Below, in pieces: positions 10,285 to 20,533 of a stretch of 64,000 bases of DNA. Numbering within the stretch: position 1 is the first letter of the stretch; the number at the start of each line of letters is the position of its first letter. A program made the translations under genes and the position numbers. This DNA is from Mycolicibacterium duvalii (lineage in GTDB: Bacteria > Actinomycetota > Actinomycetes > Mycobacteriales > Mycobacteriaceae): contig NZ_AP022563.1 in NCBI RefSeq assembly GCF_010726645.1, positions 2,728,001 through 2,792,000 of the forward strand. Direction: 5' to 3'. The notes under the pieces are model-generated. The model was not told the origin of the DNA. It worked only from the letters and a program-made list of their open reading frames with translations, and ran no database searches.

Positions 10285-10329
10285 ACCTTACTCAAGAGTC
10301 AGTTCCGATACCTTACTCTGGAGTCAGTT
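10285..10329 (+). promoter_or_regulatory. Tandem operator-like repeats upstream of fadE24
   Basis: Two 20-bp copies of ACCTTACTC-NN-GAGTCAGTT (10285-10304 and 10310-10329) differ only at the two central bases, AA versus TG. Each has a perfect inverted core ACTC-NN-GAGT. The copies are 25 bp apart, and the second overlaps TANNNT-like -10 hexamers (10309-10314 and 10314-10319). This is the layout expected for cooperative binding of a dimeric repressor. The regulator is not identified. Confidence 0.65.
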
Positions 10330-10371
10330 GCGTAGAACGCGCTTCCTCGACACCGACGAAGGCAGCTGACC

Positions 10372-11757
10372 ATGACGAACACCCTGCCGTCCAAGCGACG
10401 CGACCATGAGAGCGCTGTGGGCCTGCAGAAGCACAAGCGCTCGGCCACCGACATCGGTCTGGCCTTGATCACCCCGCTGCTGGGACAGGAATTCCTGGAC
10501 AAGTATCGCCTGCGCGATCCGCTGAACCGCGGCCTGCGCTACGGCGTGAAACAGGCCTTCTCCGCCGCGGGAGCATCCACCCGGCAGTTCAAGCGGGTCC
10601 AGGGCCTCGGCAAGCCGGCCACCCGGCTCAAGCCGAGCGGCTCCGACGCGTTCGACCTGACCCCCGACGACGACCAGAAGATGATCGTCGCGACCGTCGA
10701 GGAGTTCGCCGAAGAGATCCTCCGGCCGGCGGCGCGAGACGCCGACGAGGCCGCGTCCTACCCGCCGGACCTGATCGCCAAAGCCGCCGAACTCGGCATC
10801 ACGGCGATCAACGTGCCCGAGGACTTCGACGGTATCGCCGAGCATCGCAGCGCCGTCACCAATGCGCTCGTCGCCGAGGCCCTGGCCTATGGCGACATGG
10901 GGTTGGCGCTGCCGATCCTGGCGCCGGGCGGCGTCGCCTCGGCTCTGACCCACTGGGGCAGCGCCGATCAGCAGGCCACCTACCTCGAGGAGTTCGCCGG
11001 CGACAACGTGCCGCAGGCCTGCCTGGCGATCGCCGAACCACAGCCGCTGTTCGACCCCACCGCGTTGCAGACCACCGCAGTACGCACCCCGAGCGGATAC
11101 CGGCTCGACGGCGTCAAGTCGCTGGTGCCGGCTGCCGCCGACGCCGAGTTGTTCATCATCGCGGCCCAACTCAACGGCAGGCCGGCGCTCTTCATCGTCG
11201 AGGCGTCCGCGAAGGGACTGACCGTCAAGGCCGACCCCAGCATGGGGATCCGCGCCGCCGCGCTGGGGCGCGTGCAACTCGACAATGTCACCGTGCCGCT
11301 GACCGCCCGCCTGGGCGAGGCGGATGCGAGCGAGGCCGATCTCGCCCAGAACTATTCCGAGGCGATCGCGTTGTCGCGGCTGGGGTGGGCGGCGTTGGCG
11401 GTCGGCACCTCACACGCGGTGCTCGACTATGTCATCCCCTACGTCAAGGAACGCGAAGCGTTCGGCGAGCCGATCGCGCACCGGCAGTCGGTGGCGTTCA
11501 TGTGCGCCAACATCGCGATCGAGCTCGACGGCTTGCGGCTGATCGCCTGGCGCGGCGCCGCGCGCGCCGAGCAGGGTCTGCCGTTCACCCGCGAGGCGGC
11601 CCTGGCCAAGAAGCTGGGCGCGGACAAGGGTATGCAGATCGGCCTGGACGGTGTGCAGTTGCTCGGCGGGCACGGCTACACCAAGGAACACCCGGTCGAA
11701 CGCTGGTACCGCGACCTGCGGGCCATCGGGGTGGCCGAAGGCGTGGTGGTGCTGTGA
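10372..11757 (+). CDS. fadE24: Acyl-CoA dehydrogenase FadE24
   Basis: FAD-dependent acyl-CoA dehydrogenase subunit for lipid or sterol side-chain oxidation. The 461 residues contain an unusual N-terminal extension of roughly 100 residues ahead of the dehydrogenase fold (from about DDDQKMIVATVEEFAEEILR) and end with LLGGHGYTKEHPVERWYRDL. The usual C-terminal EGTxxI segment is absent here but present in FadE23. This fits the mixed (alpha2beta2) dehydrogenases known in mycobacteria, where two unlike subunits share active sites. Start ATG 10372. It is followed by fadE23 after 66 bp. Confidence 0.95.
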   Translation: MTNTLPSKRRDHESAVGLQKHKRSATDIGLALITPLLGQEFLDKYRLRDPLNRGLRYGVKQAFSAAGASTRQFKRVQGLGKPATRLKPSGSDAFDLTPDDDQKMIVATVEEFAEEILRPAARDADEAASYPPDLIAKAAELGITAINVPEDFDGIAEHRSAVTNALVAEALAYGDMGLALPILAPGGVASALTHWGSADQQATYLEEFAGDNVPQACLAIAEPQPLFDPTALQTTAVRTPSGYRLDGVKSLVPAAADAELFIIAAQLNGRPALFIVEASAKGLTVKADPSMGIRAAALGRVQLDNVTVPLTARLGEADASEADLAQNYSEAIALSRLGWAALAVGTSHAVLDYVIPYVKEREAFGEPIAHRQSVAFMCANIAIELDGLRLIAWRGAARAEQGLPFTREAALAKKLGADKGMQIGLDGVQLLGGHGYTKEHPVERWYRDLRAIGVAEGVVVL

Positions 11758-11823
11758 ACCGTACTGCGAATTTGACATTGATCCCCCCTCGATTTTTCCC
11801 CGGCGAAGCGAAGAGAGACTGAC

Positions 11824-13041
11824 ATGGCGATCAATCTGGAGATGCCGAAGAAGCTCCAGGCGGTCATCGAGAAGGGCCACCAGGGCGCGGCCGAGATGAT
11901 CCGGCCGATCTCCCGCAAATACGACCTGAAAGAGCATGCCTACCCCGTCGAGCTGGACACCCTGGCCGACCTGTTCGAGGGCATCTCGGAGGCCAAGACC
12001 ATCTCGTTCGCGGGTACGGACGCGTTCGTGGGCGCAACCGACGACGACAAGAAGGCAAACGTCAACGGCGCCAACATGTCCGCTCTGCTCAACGCTCTGG
12101 AGATCTCCTGGGGTGACGTGGCACTGCTGCTGTCGGTGCCACGCCAGGGCCTTGGCAACGCCGCGATCTCGTCGGTGGCCACGCCCGAGCAACTCGAGCG
12201 GCTCGGCAAGGGCGTCTGGGCCGCGATGGCCATCACCGAGCCGGGTTTCGGGTCCGACTCGGCGGCGGTGTCGACCACGGCGGTGCTCGACGGCGACGAG
12301 TACGTCATCAACGGCGAGAAGATCTACGTCACCGCCGGCTCGCGTGCCACCCACATCGTGGTGTGGGCGACGCTGGACAAGTCGAAGGGCCGCGCGGCGA
12401 TCAAGTCGTTCATCGTGCCGCGCGACCACCCGGGCGTCACGGTCGAACGGCTCGAGAACAAGCTCGGTATCAAAGCCTCCGACACCGCCGCGATCCGTTT
12501 CGACAACGCGCGCATCCCGAAGGACAACCTGCTCGGCGACCCCGAGATTCACGTCGAGAAGGGGTTCGCCGGGGTCATGGAGACCTTCGACAACACCCGG
12601 CCGATCGTGGCGGCGATGGCTGTGGGCGTGGCCCGGGCGGCGCTGGAGGACCTGCGCAAGATCCTCACCGAGGCCGGCATCGAGATCTCCTACGACAAGC
12701 CGGCTCATGCGCAGAGCGCCGCGGCCGCGGAATTCCTGCGCATGGAGGCCGAGTGGGAGTCCGGCTACCTGCTGACCGTACGGTCGGCGTGGCAGGCCGA
12801 CAACCGCATCCCGAACTCCAAGGAAGCCTCCATGGGTAAAGCCAAGGCGGCGCGGGTGGCCAGCGACATCACGCTCAAAGCCGTCGAGTTGGCCGGCACC
12901 ACAGGCTATTCGGAGGAAGCGCTGCTGGAGAAGTGGGCCCGCGACTCGAAGATCCTCGACATCTTCGAAGGCACCCAGCAGATCCAGCAGTTGGTGGTGG
13001 CCCGGCGACTGCTCGGCCTTACCTCGGCGGAACTGAAGTAG
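11824..13041 (+). CDS. fadE23: Acyl-CoA dehydrogenase FadE23
   Basis: Second subunit of the presumed FadE24-FadE23 acyl-CoA dehydrogenase. The 405-residue protein has the FAD/substrate segments AMAITEPGFGSDSAAVSTTA and YVINGEKIYVTAG, and the C-terminal catalytic region KILDIFEGTQQIQQLVVARR. A purine-rich sequence (GAAGAGAGA) sits just upstream of the ATG. Its stop lies 7 bp from the stop of the opposing glycosyltransferase gene, leaving no room for a separate terminator. The substrate is not evident from sequence. Confidence 0.95.
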   Translation: MAINLEMPKKLQAVIEKGHQGAAEMIRPISRKYDLKEHAYPVELDTLADLFEGISEAKTISFAGTDAFVGATDDDKKANVNGANMSALLNALEISWGDVALLLSVPRQGLGNAAISSVATPEQLERLGKGVWAAMAITEPGFGSDSAAVSTTAVLDGDEYVINGEKIYVTAGSRATHIVVWATLDKSKGRAAIKSFIVPRDHPGVTVERLENKLGIKASDTAAIRFDNARIPKDNLLGDPEIHVEKGFAGVMETFDNTRPIVAAMAVGVARAALEDLRKILTEAGIEISYDKPAHAQSAAAAEFLRMEAEWESGYLLTVRSAWQADNRIPNSKEASMGKAKAARVASDITLKAVELAGTTGYSEEALLEKWARDSKILDIFEGTQQIQQLVVARRLLGLTSAELK

Positions 13042-13048
13042 GACGTCG

Positions 13049-14275
13049 TCACGGGCCCGACATCAGCTGCTCGAACAGGTCCGCTCCCCGGGTGACACCC
13101 CCGGTGGCGGCGAAACCACGCGCGACCTCGACGGCTCCCGGCCGCAGTGCGATGGCCTCCTGGATCCGGGCGCGCAGCCGCCGAGTCGACAATCGCCTGG
13201 CGGGCAGCCGGGTTCCACAGCCGGCGACCTGCGCGCGACGAGCGACCTCGAACTGGTCACGACCGTAGGGCACGATACACACCGGAACCCCGCGCGCGAG
13301 TGCGCGCTGCGTGGCGCCCATTCCGCCGTGCGTGACGGCGCACACCGCGCGGCCGAGCACCAAGTCGTGGTCGACGAATCGACGGACCGTGGCATTCGGG
13401 CCGCCCAGGCTCTCCGGCGGGGCGCCGGACGGCAGGGTGGCCACCACATGGACGGGGTCGTCGGCGAGTGCAGCGATCGCGGTCTCGACCAGACCTGCGT
13501 CGCCCTGGCGCTCCGAGGAGGTCGTGACCAGGACGATCGGGCGGTCGATCGCCGCCAGCCAGTCGGGTGGGTCACCCGCAGCCGTCTCGGGCACACAGGG
13601 CCCGATCATGTGTACCTGCTCTCCCCACTGCCCCGCGTACTGGAACGGGGTACCGGTGGCGAGGAAGAGAAGTGGCGCCCGGCGTAGGAATTGGTCCATC
13701 GAGTCGACCGGAGCGACGTGCAGCTGCGCGCGAATCGAGTTGATCGCCCTCAGCGCCGGCTGTTCCAGAGGCCGGCTGATTCCCGCGCGAACCGCGGCGT
13801 CACGCCAGCGGCCGACGATGCCAGGCATCGGTCGCAACCCCAACCCGAACGGCGGCACCCCTTCCACGGTGAGCGCCGGGCTGTACGGCGAGAAACAAGC
13901 CCACGGCAGGCCCGTCGCCTCGGTGGCCGATTGCGCCCCCCAGCAGTTGACGTCGACCAGCACGCCGTCGGGCGCGACACCGGCCAGCGCACGCTGCAGA
14001 TCGCCGACTTCATGCGCCGCCCGGCGGCCGAATGTGGAGATCGACCTTTTCAAGGCGCCCAGCGGATTGGACGCTTTCCAGTCGTCCAGCTCGATGGCCT
14101 CGATCCGCGAATCGATCGCCTCGACCGAAAACCCCAGCCTGCGTGCGTAATCCAGTCCGCTCGACAGTGTTCGAAGGTGGACGGAGTGTCCACGGCTTGC
14201 CAGCTGGCCCAGCAGCGCGCTCATCGGCAGCAGGTGGCCGAGCGCCGGCGAGGTGTAAGCGAGGATCACGGCCAC
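13049..14275 (-). CDS. UGT/MGT-type glycosyltransferase
   Basis: GT-B-fold glycosyltransferase of the family that decorates lipids, macrolides and other small molecules with nucleotide-activated sugars. The N-terminus MAVILAYTSPALGHLLPMSALL is typical, and the C-terminal donor-binding motif is present as VTHGGMGATQRALARGVP followed by PYGRDQFEVARRA. I use the GTG at 14275, eight or so bases after GGAGAG; longer versions run into the cyclase gene. Starts 2 bp after the cyclase stop, so both are very probably one transcript. Acceptor unknown. Confidence 0.88.
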   Translation of the reverse strand: MAVILAYTSPALGHLLPMSALLGQLASRGHSVHLRTLSSGLDYARRLGFSVEAIDSRIEAIELDDWKASNPLGALKRSISTFGRRAAHEVGDLQRALAGVAPDGVLVDVNCWGAQSATEATGLPWACFSPYSPALTVEGVPPFGLGLRPMPGIVGRWRDAAVRAGISRPLEQPALRAINSIRAQLHVAPVDSMDQFLRRAPLLFLATGTPFQYAGQWGEQVHMIGPCVPETAAGDPPDWLAAIDRPIVLVTTSSERQGDAGLVETAIAALADDPVHVVATLPSGAPPESLGGPNATVRRFVDHDLVLGRAVCAVTHGGMGATQRALARGVPVCIVPYGRDQFEVARRAQVAGCGTRLPARRLSTRRLRARIQEAIALRPGAVEVARGFAATGGVTRGADLFEQLMSGP

Positions 14276-14277
14276 GA

Positions 14278-17200
14278 TCAATCTCTCCGCTTCGTCAGTA
14301 CCGGGTAGGGACCATCCCATCGACGTCGGTACCCCAGCGACTCGCGCGTTTTCGCGTACTCGCCGGCCAGTCGCCCGTGAGCGTGCCGGTCACCCCGGGC
14401 CGAGGCAAGCAGGGCGCGAATCCTGATGGTCCACAGATCCATCGGCGTCGTCGCCGGGCTGCGCATGCGCCATTGTTCGAGCACGCCTTCCGCTTCGAGC
14501 AAGTCGGCCGGCCTTCCTCGATCGATCAACAGCTCACACAGGGTTTCGGCTGGACAGAGCAGGTGCAGCAAGGGTGCGTCGCGTGTATGCAACGTCACCA
14601 GAGCGCGGATCGAGTCGATGGCTTCGTCACGATGCCCGGCACGCGCCGCTTCCCTGGCCAGCTGCGTGCCGGTGATAGCCAGCGCGAAAGACTGCAGATT
14701 GTGGGTGGTGATGCCGACTTCGGCGCGCCTGAGTAGGTCGAAAGCTTGGGCGCAACAGGGGTTTCCGGTCTGAATCAGCAACGTCGCGTAGGTCCACTGC
14801 GCGGCGATGATCCCGAACCGGTCGCCGAACGACTCCGCCCGCGCCAACCACGCCCGCATGTCGTCGACCAGATCCTCGGCCACATGCAGCCCCATGACGG
14901 CGAGCATGCCCCAGTACAGTGACACGGTCGAATAGCTCACCGGTGACATCGCGCGAGCGAGCTCGGTCGCCAGCCGGAGGTGGTCGATGCCGCGATCATG
15001 GTCGCCGCGGCACACCTCGCACAGGCCGGCGATCGCATAGGCCACCGCCCGGTCGATCGAGGGGTGCTGGAGCTCCAACGCTATGCTCCGCCCGGTCACC
15101 TCTAAAGCCGCATCGAACTCGCAACCGGCCAGATGTGCGAAAGCCAGAGCAGAATAGAGGATTTCGAGTTCATCGGTAGGAATCGGGCCGAGCCTGTCCA
15201 CGAGATCTGTCAGCTCGGCCGCCAACGGAATCGCCTCGGAGACCCTATTGCTGTTCACGATGAACGTGACGACGCGGCCCGCGAGAGCCAGCGCAAGGGA
15301 ACGTGGATCGTCGGCCCGGGTGGTGAGCTCGCGCAGCTCGAGCAGACGCTGCTCGTTTTCCGGGTCCGCGCCGACGAAGAGTTCGGTTGACACCAGCATC
15401 GTGCGCGGCGCGATCCGCAATGCGATCGCCTCATCGCAGCCGGGCAGTCGGTCTGCCACCCGCATGGCGGTCTCCCACTGGTGACGTGCGGCCGACATGT
15501 CGCGCATCCTGAGCCACTCAGCTGCCCGCAGATGCCAGCGACAGGCCGGCACCAACTCACCGGCAGCCTCGAGATGACTGGCGATCAACGCGGCGTTCTC
15601 GTCCTGATCGCCACGGGCTTCGATGGCACCGGCCAGCCGACGGTGGGCCCGCGCGCGATCCCTACCCATCTGGGACTCGTAGGCGACCGCACGCACCAGC
15701 GGATGCCGGAAGCAGTAGCGCTGCCGCGGAACGAATTCCGTCTGGTCGATCAACTCGGTGGCCACCAACTCGGCCAGCTGTCCCGACAGCGCATCCGGTG
15801 GGGTGAGCATCTGCAGAGCGTCGACGTCGAAGCGGTTGCCGATCACCGCCGCGGCGATGAGCACCGACTTCGTTGCCGGTTCCAGTCTGTCGATGCGTGC
15901 CGCGAGCACCGCTTGCACGGTGAACGGCACCCTGATGTCCTCGGCCTCGCCGAGGAGCCGGTAGCCGCCACGACTGCCCGCGAGTACGCCGCGCCCGACC
16001 AGGTCTCGGACGATCTCCTCGACGAAATACGGGTTGCCGCCCGCCGCCTCGGCGATCCGTACCGCCAGTCCATACAACGCGCCGTCACGTCCGAGCAGAT
16101 TGAGCGCCACATCGAGCGTCGACGAATCATCCAAGGGCGCAAGAGGAACGGTGAGCTGGGAATGCTCCAGGAGTGGGCCGTGGTACTCCGGTCGATGGGT
16201 GACCACGAACACCACCGACGTCGATCGGATCGCACCGGCGAACCCTGCGAGCACCGCGTCGCTGGCCCTGTCGATCCAATGCACATCCTCGAGGATGATG
16301 ACGAGCGGGGCGGACCGCCGCCGGACGAATCGGCTCAGCGTCTCCACCAGTCGGTGTCGACGGCCGTCAGCGCCGACGATCGGGGGCGGCCGGCTCGCGT
16401 CGGCGACACCCATTGCCTCGAACACGATCTGGGCGTCGATCGGCGGCATCGGGAACTGCGCCAAGATGCACTCCCGGGCTTCGCCGTCCCCGAGGCCGTC
16501 GACGGCGAACATGGCCCGCAGGAGCCGCGACAACGCGCGAAACGCGATCGGCTGCGCGTGCGCGTCACACCCCACCAGCAGGACATCAGCGCCCGCCTCC
16601 GTGGCACGTCGACCGAACTCGTCGACAAGGCGGCTCTTGCCCATGCCCGGCGAACCGACGACGTCGACGACGTTCGGATCGGCAGCCAGGCAGCCGAACA
16701 GACGATCGAGTTCACTGTCACGCCCGAGCATCAGTGCCTCGTTGCGGCCGACCACCATGCGTGCTGCTTCTACGGCCTCGAGCCGGCGCGCCGGCACCGG
16801 CTCGTCGGCTCCCTTGACGTGCACCGACTGCACCGCGCCCAAGCGGGTGGCGTGCGCGACGAGGTCGGCCGTCGTCACCGAGCAGAGAACCGTGCCCGGG
16901 GCGGCCGCGGCTTCCATACGCTGAGCCATGCCGACGGCGTGCCCGACCGCGGTGTATCTGCCCGGGCCTGCACCGATGTCACCGACGATCACCTCGCCGG
17001 AGTTCAGGCCCACCCGCAGCTGCACATCGACGCCGTCGCGGTGGGCCACCTCCTCGGCAAGCCCACGCGCCACAGCCTGAATCTCCAGGGCCGCGATACA
17101 CGCCCGTAGCGCATGGTCCTCCAGCGCCATCGGCGCGCCGAACAACGCCATCAGGCCGTCCCCGGTGAACTTGTCCATCGTCCCCTGGTAGCGCTGCACC

Positions 17201-17442
17201 ACCGCGGCCGACCGGTTGAACAGGTCGTTCATGATGTCGCGCAGCCGCTCGGGATCGAGTTCCGCTGCGAGCTTCATCGACCCGACCACGTCGGCGAACA
17301 GCACCGTCACGTGCTTGTGCTCGCCACCGGTCGAGAGCGAGGCGACCGGCGAACCGCAGACGTCGCAGAACCGCGAGCGGGCCCGCAGATCGTTGGCACA
17401 CGACCCGCATGTAACGCCCGTCGCGACTTCCGGCCCGGCCAT
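14278..17442 (-). CDS. Zinc-ribbon/class III nucleotide cyclase/AAA ATPase/TPR signalling protein
   Basis: A 1054-residue multidomain regulator. Residues 12-30 form a zinc ribbon (C12, C15, C26, C29). A class III cyclase domain spans about 42-215, with metal aspartates D51 (FADVVGSM) and D95 (KFTGDG) and lysine K91. A STAND-type ATPase follows with Walker A GSPGMGKS at 263-270 and Walker B VIILEDVHWID. The C-terminal half is alpha-helical and TPR-like. The canonical VNxAxR cyclase motif reads VGMAQR (170-175): the transition-state asparagine is glycine, though the arginine remains. Cyclic nucleotide output is therefore uncertain. Confidence 0.9.
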   Translation of the reverse strand: MAGPEVATGVTCGSCANDLRARSRFCDVCGSPVASLSTGGEHKHVTVLFADVVGSMKLAAELDPERLRDIMNDLFNRSAAVVQRYQGTMDKFTGDGLMALFGAPMALEDHALRACIAALEIQAVARGLAEEVAHRDGVDVQLRVGLNSGEVIVGDIGAGPGRYTAVGHAVGMAQRMEAAAAPGTVLCSVTTADLVAHATRLGAVQSVHVKGADEPVPARRLEAVEAARMVVGRNEALMLGRDSELDRLFGCLAADPNVVDVVGSPGMGKSRLVDEFGRRATEAGADVLLVGCDAHAQPIAFRALSRLLRAMFAVDGLGDGEARECILAQFPMPPIDAQIVFEAMGVADASRPPPIVGADGRRHRLVETLSRFVRRRSAPLVIILEDVHWIDRASDAVLAGFAGAIRSTSVVFVVTHRPEYHGPLLEHSQLTVPLAPLDDSSTLDVALNLLGRDGALYGLAVRIAEAAGGNPYFVEEIVRDLVGRGVLAGSRGGYRLLGEAEDIRVPFTVQAVLAARIDRLEPATKSVLIAAAVIGNRFDVDALQMLTPPDALSGQLAELVATELIDQTEFVPRQRYCFRHPLVRAVAYESQMGRDRARAHRRLAGAIEARGDQDENAALIASHLEAAGELVPACRWHLRAAEWLRMRDMSAARHQWETAMRVADRLPGCDEAIALRIAPRTMLVSTELFVGADPENEQRLLELRELTTRADDPRSLALALAGRVVTFIVNSNRVSEAIPLAAELTDLVDRLGPIPTDELEILYSALAFAHLAGCEFDAALEVTGRSIALELQHPSIDRAVAYAIAGLCEVCRGDHDRGIDHLRLATELARAMSPVSYSTVSLYWGMLAVMGLHVAEDLVDDMRAWLARAESFGDRFGIIAAQWTYATLLIQTGNPCCAQAFDLLRRAEVGITTHNLQSFALAITGTQLAREAARAGHRDEAIDSIRALVTLHTRDAPLLHLLCPAETLCELLIDRGRPADLLEAEGVLEQWRMRSPATTPMDLWTIRIRALLASARGDRHAHGRLAGEYAKTRESLGYRRRWDGPYPVLTKRRD

Positions 17443-17526
17443 CCCCGTCTTTCCCGCTGCCCCCGCTCGAGATCATGATCGCGCGCCGAGCGCGGCTACG
17501 GTCCGCAATGACGGAATCAGCCGAGG

Positions 17527-18522
17527 TCAGAACCCGTCGTGGACGACGACGCGGGTGCGTCCGGTGACACCACCGCCGACGATGGCTTTGAGCACGGTGT
17601 CGACCTCGCGCACGGGGACGTCGCGGGTGATGCGCGCCAGATTTCGCGGCCGCAGCTCGGTTTCGATCTGCGTCCACGTGTCCCGGCGCTTGTCGATCGG
17701 CAGCAGCACCGAGTCGATCCCTGCCAGCGTCACGCCGCGCAGGATGAACGGGTGCACCGTGGCGGGCAGGTCCGATGAACCGGCCAAACCCGAGATCGCG
17801 GCGACGCCGGCGTATTTCATCGTGCTCAGCGCATAGGCCAGCGTTGTGCCGCCGACGCAGTCCACCACCGCGGCCCAGCGCGCCTTGCCCAGTGGCCGCA
17901 ACTTGTCCTCGGGTCCGGGGATCCGGTCGATGACCTCGGCGGCGCCGAGGTCGCGCAACCAGTCGCGGGCCGCGGTCTTGCCGGTGGAGGCGACGACCTC
18001 ATAGCCCAAGCCGGCCAACAGGTCGACGCTGATGCTGCCCACCCCGCCGGTGGCGCCGGTGACCAGAACGGGACCGTCAGCCGGGTCGACGTGGGCGCGC
18101 ACGGCGTTGACGCTCAGCGCCGCGGTGAAGCCGGCGGTGCCGATCGCGGCGGCGTCCGCCGCGCTGATGGTCGACAGTTTGACCAGGTAGTCGGCGGGAT
18201 AGCGCGCCTTCTCGGCGTACCCACCGTGGCGACCGGTGCCGATGTCCTGGCCGTGCGCGATCACGGTGTCGCCGACCGCGAAGTCGGCGGAACTGCTCGC
18301 CGTCACCGTGCCGATCACGTCGATGCCCGGCACCAGCGGGTAGGAGCGGGCCACCCCGGCCTTGGGGGTGACCGCCAGTGCGTCTTTGAAGTTGACGCTC
18401 GAGTATTCGACATGGATGTCGACGTCACCGTCGGGCAACGCGGAGTCGTCGAGCAGTTCGCGACGCAGGACGATGTCCCCGTCGGCGTCCTGGTGGGCCA
18501 CCATCGCGCTGATTTCGGTCAT
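17527..18522 (-). CDS. YhdH/AcuI-type NADPH-dependent acryloyl-CoA reductase / quinone oxidoreductase
   Basis: Zinc-free medium-chain reductase of 331 residues. The YhdH/YhfP/AcuI subfamily shows in SSVNFKDALAVTPKAGV near the N-terminus and the nucleotide loop VTGATGGVGSISVDLLAGLGY. AcuI enzymes reduce acryloyl-CoA to propionyl-CoA, so a detoxifying or propionate-related role is plausible, but related members are only known as quinone reductases. It is transcribed alone in the minus direction; the next gene downstream is the cyclase, 84 bp away. Confidence 0.88.
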   Translation of the reverse strand: MTEISAMVAHQDADGDIVLRRELLDDSALPDGDVDIHVEYSSVNFKDALAVTPKAGVARSYPLVPGIDVIGTVTASSSADFAVGDTVIAHGQDIGTGRHGGYAEKARYPADYLVKLSTISAADAAAIGTAGFTAALSVNAVRAHVDPADGPVLVTGATGGVGSISVDLLAGLGYEVVASTGKTAARDWLRDLGAAEVIDRIPGPEDKLRPLGKARWAAVVDCVGGTTLAYALSTMKYAGVAAISGLAGSSDLPATVHPFILRGVTLAGIDSVLLPIDKRRDTWTQIETELRPRNLARITRDVPVREVDTVLKAIVGGGVTGRTRVVVHDGF

Positions 18523-18551
18523 GGCGCCACAGTAGTCAGCCGGCGGAACGC

Positions 18552-18586
18552 CGAAGCCCCCGGCCGCAGCGCGACCGGGGGCTTCG
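18552..18586 (-). terminator. Strong terminator hairpin downstream of the antigen 85 gene
   Basis: A perfect 12-bp inverted repeat (CGAAGCCCCCGG at 18552-18563 and its complement at 18575-18586) with an 11-nt loop sits 11 bp beyond the mycolyltransferase stop and upstream of the reductase start. There is no T-tract, which is common for mycobacterial intrinsic terminators. Confidence 0.75.
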
Positions 18587-18597
18587 AACGAGAGATG

Positions 18598-19927
<1,330 letters not shown>

Positions 19928-20491
19928 ATGACTGCAGGATCGGTGGGCTCACGCAAGCGATCCGCCGAGGACTGGATTCAGGCCGGTTATGCGATTCTGG
20001 CCGACGAAGGCATCAAAGCGCTCAAGCTCGACCGGCTGTGCGCCCGGCTGGGCGTCACCAAGGGCAGCTTCTATTGGCACTTCACCGACATGGCCGCCTA
20101 CCGCGCGGCCCTGGTCACCGCCTGGGCCGAACTGCGCGACCGCGACCGCAGCTACTTCCACGACCTCAACGATGTCCCGCCACGGAAACGGTTGGCGACG
20201 ATGATGTCGGCGCTGCTCGACCCCCGGCAGTGGAATCTGGAACGAGCCATGCGGGAGTGGGCCCGGACCGACCCGGTCGTGGCGGAAAGCGTGCATGCCG
20301 CCGACCTCCGGGTACTCGCCGCGGTTCGGCAAGCCTTTACCGACGCCGGATTCGCCGGCGGTGACGCCGAACTGCGGGCCAACGCGACCTTCGCCGCCGG
20401 CATCGGGTTCCTCCACCTCTCGGCGGGCGCACCCGACGAGCGCCTGGCCGCGCAGCGGGACCGGTTTCTGGACCTGCTGCTCGCGCGCTGA
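19928..20491 (+). CDS. TetR-family transcriptional regulator
   Basis: A 187-residue repressor-type protein with an N-terminal helix-turn-helix (KLDRLCARLGVTKGSFYWHF, about residues 37-56) and a ligand-binding helical domain of the usual length. It is divergent from the antigen 85 gene and lies 43 bp upstream of the flavoprotein gene. A palindrome between the two is the obvious candidate operator, so this regulator probably controls the downstream flavoprotein. The longer frame upstream of 19928 lacks coding character and a ribosome site. Confidence 0.9.
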   Translation: MTAGSVGSRKRSAEDWIQAGYAILADEGIKALKLDRLCARLGVTKGSFYWHFTDMAAYRAALVTAWAELRDRDRSYFHDLNDVPPRKRLATMMSALLDPRQWNLERAMREWARTDPVVAESVHAADLRVLAAVRQAFTDAGFAGGDAELRANATFAAGIGFLHLSAGAPDERLAAQRDRFLDLLLAR

Positions 20492-20502
20492 GGGCCGCTT
20501 CT

Positions 20503-20520
20503 CCATACTAAAAGGTATGG
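20503..20520 (+). promoter_or_regulatory. Palindromic operator over the flavoprotein promoter
   Basis: CCATAC-TAAAAG-GTATGG forms a perfect 6-bp inverted repeat. It overlaps a TATGGT -10-like hexamer (20516-20521), and the ATG of the next gene is 13 bp beyond. A regulator bound here would block transcription. The TetR gene immediately upstream is the likely ligand. Confidence 0.65.
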
Positions 20521-20533
20521 TAATTTGCGCGGC

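Noticed and set aside
11772..11777. Consensus TTGACA hexamer between fadE24 and fadE23
   Set aside because: No acceptable -10 hexamer lies 16-18 bp downstream; the genes are probably one operon.
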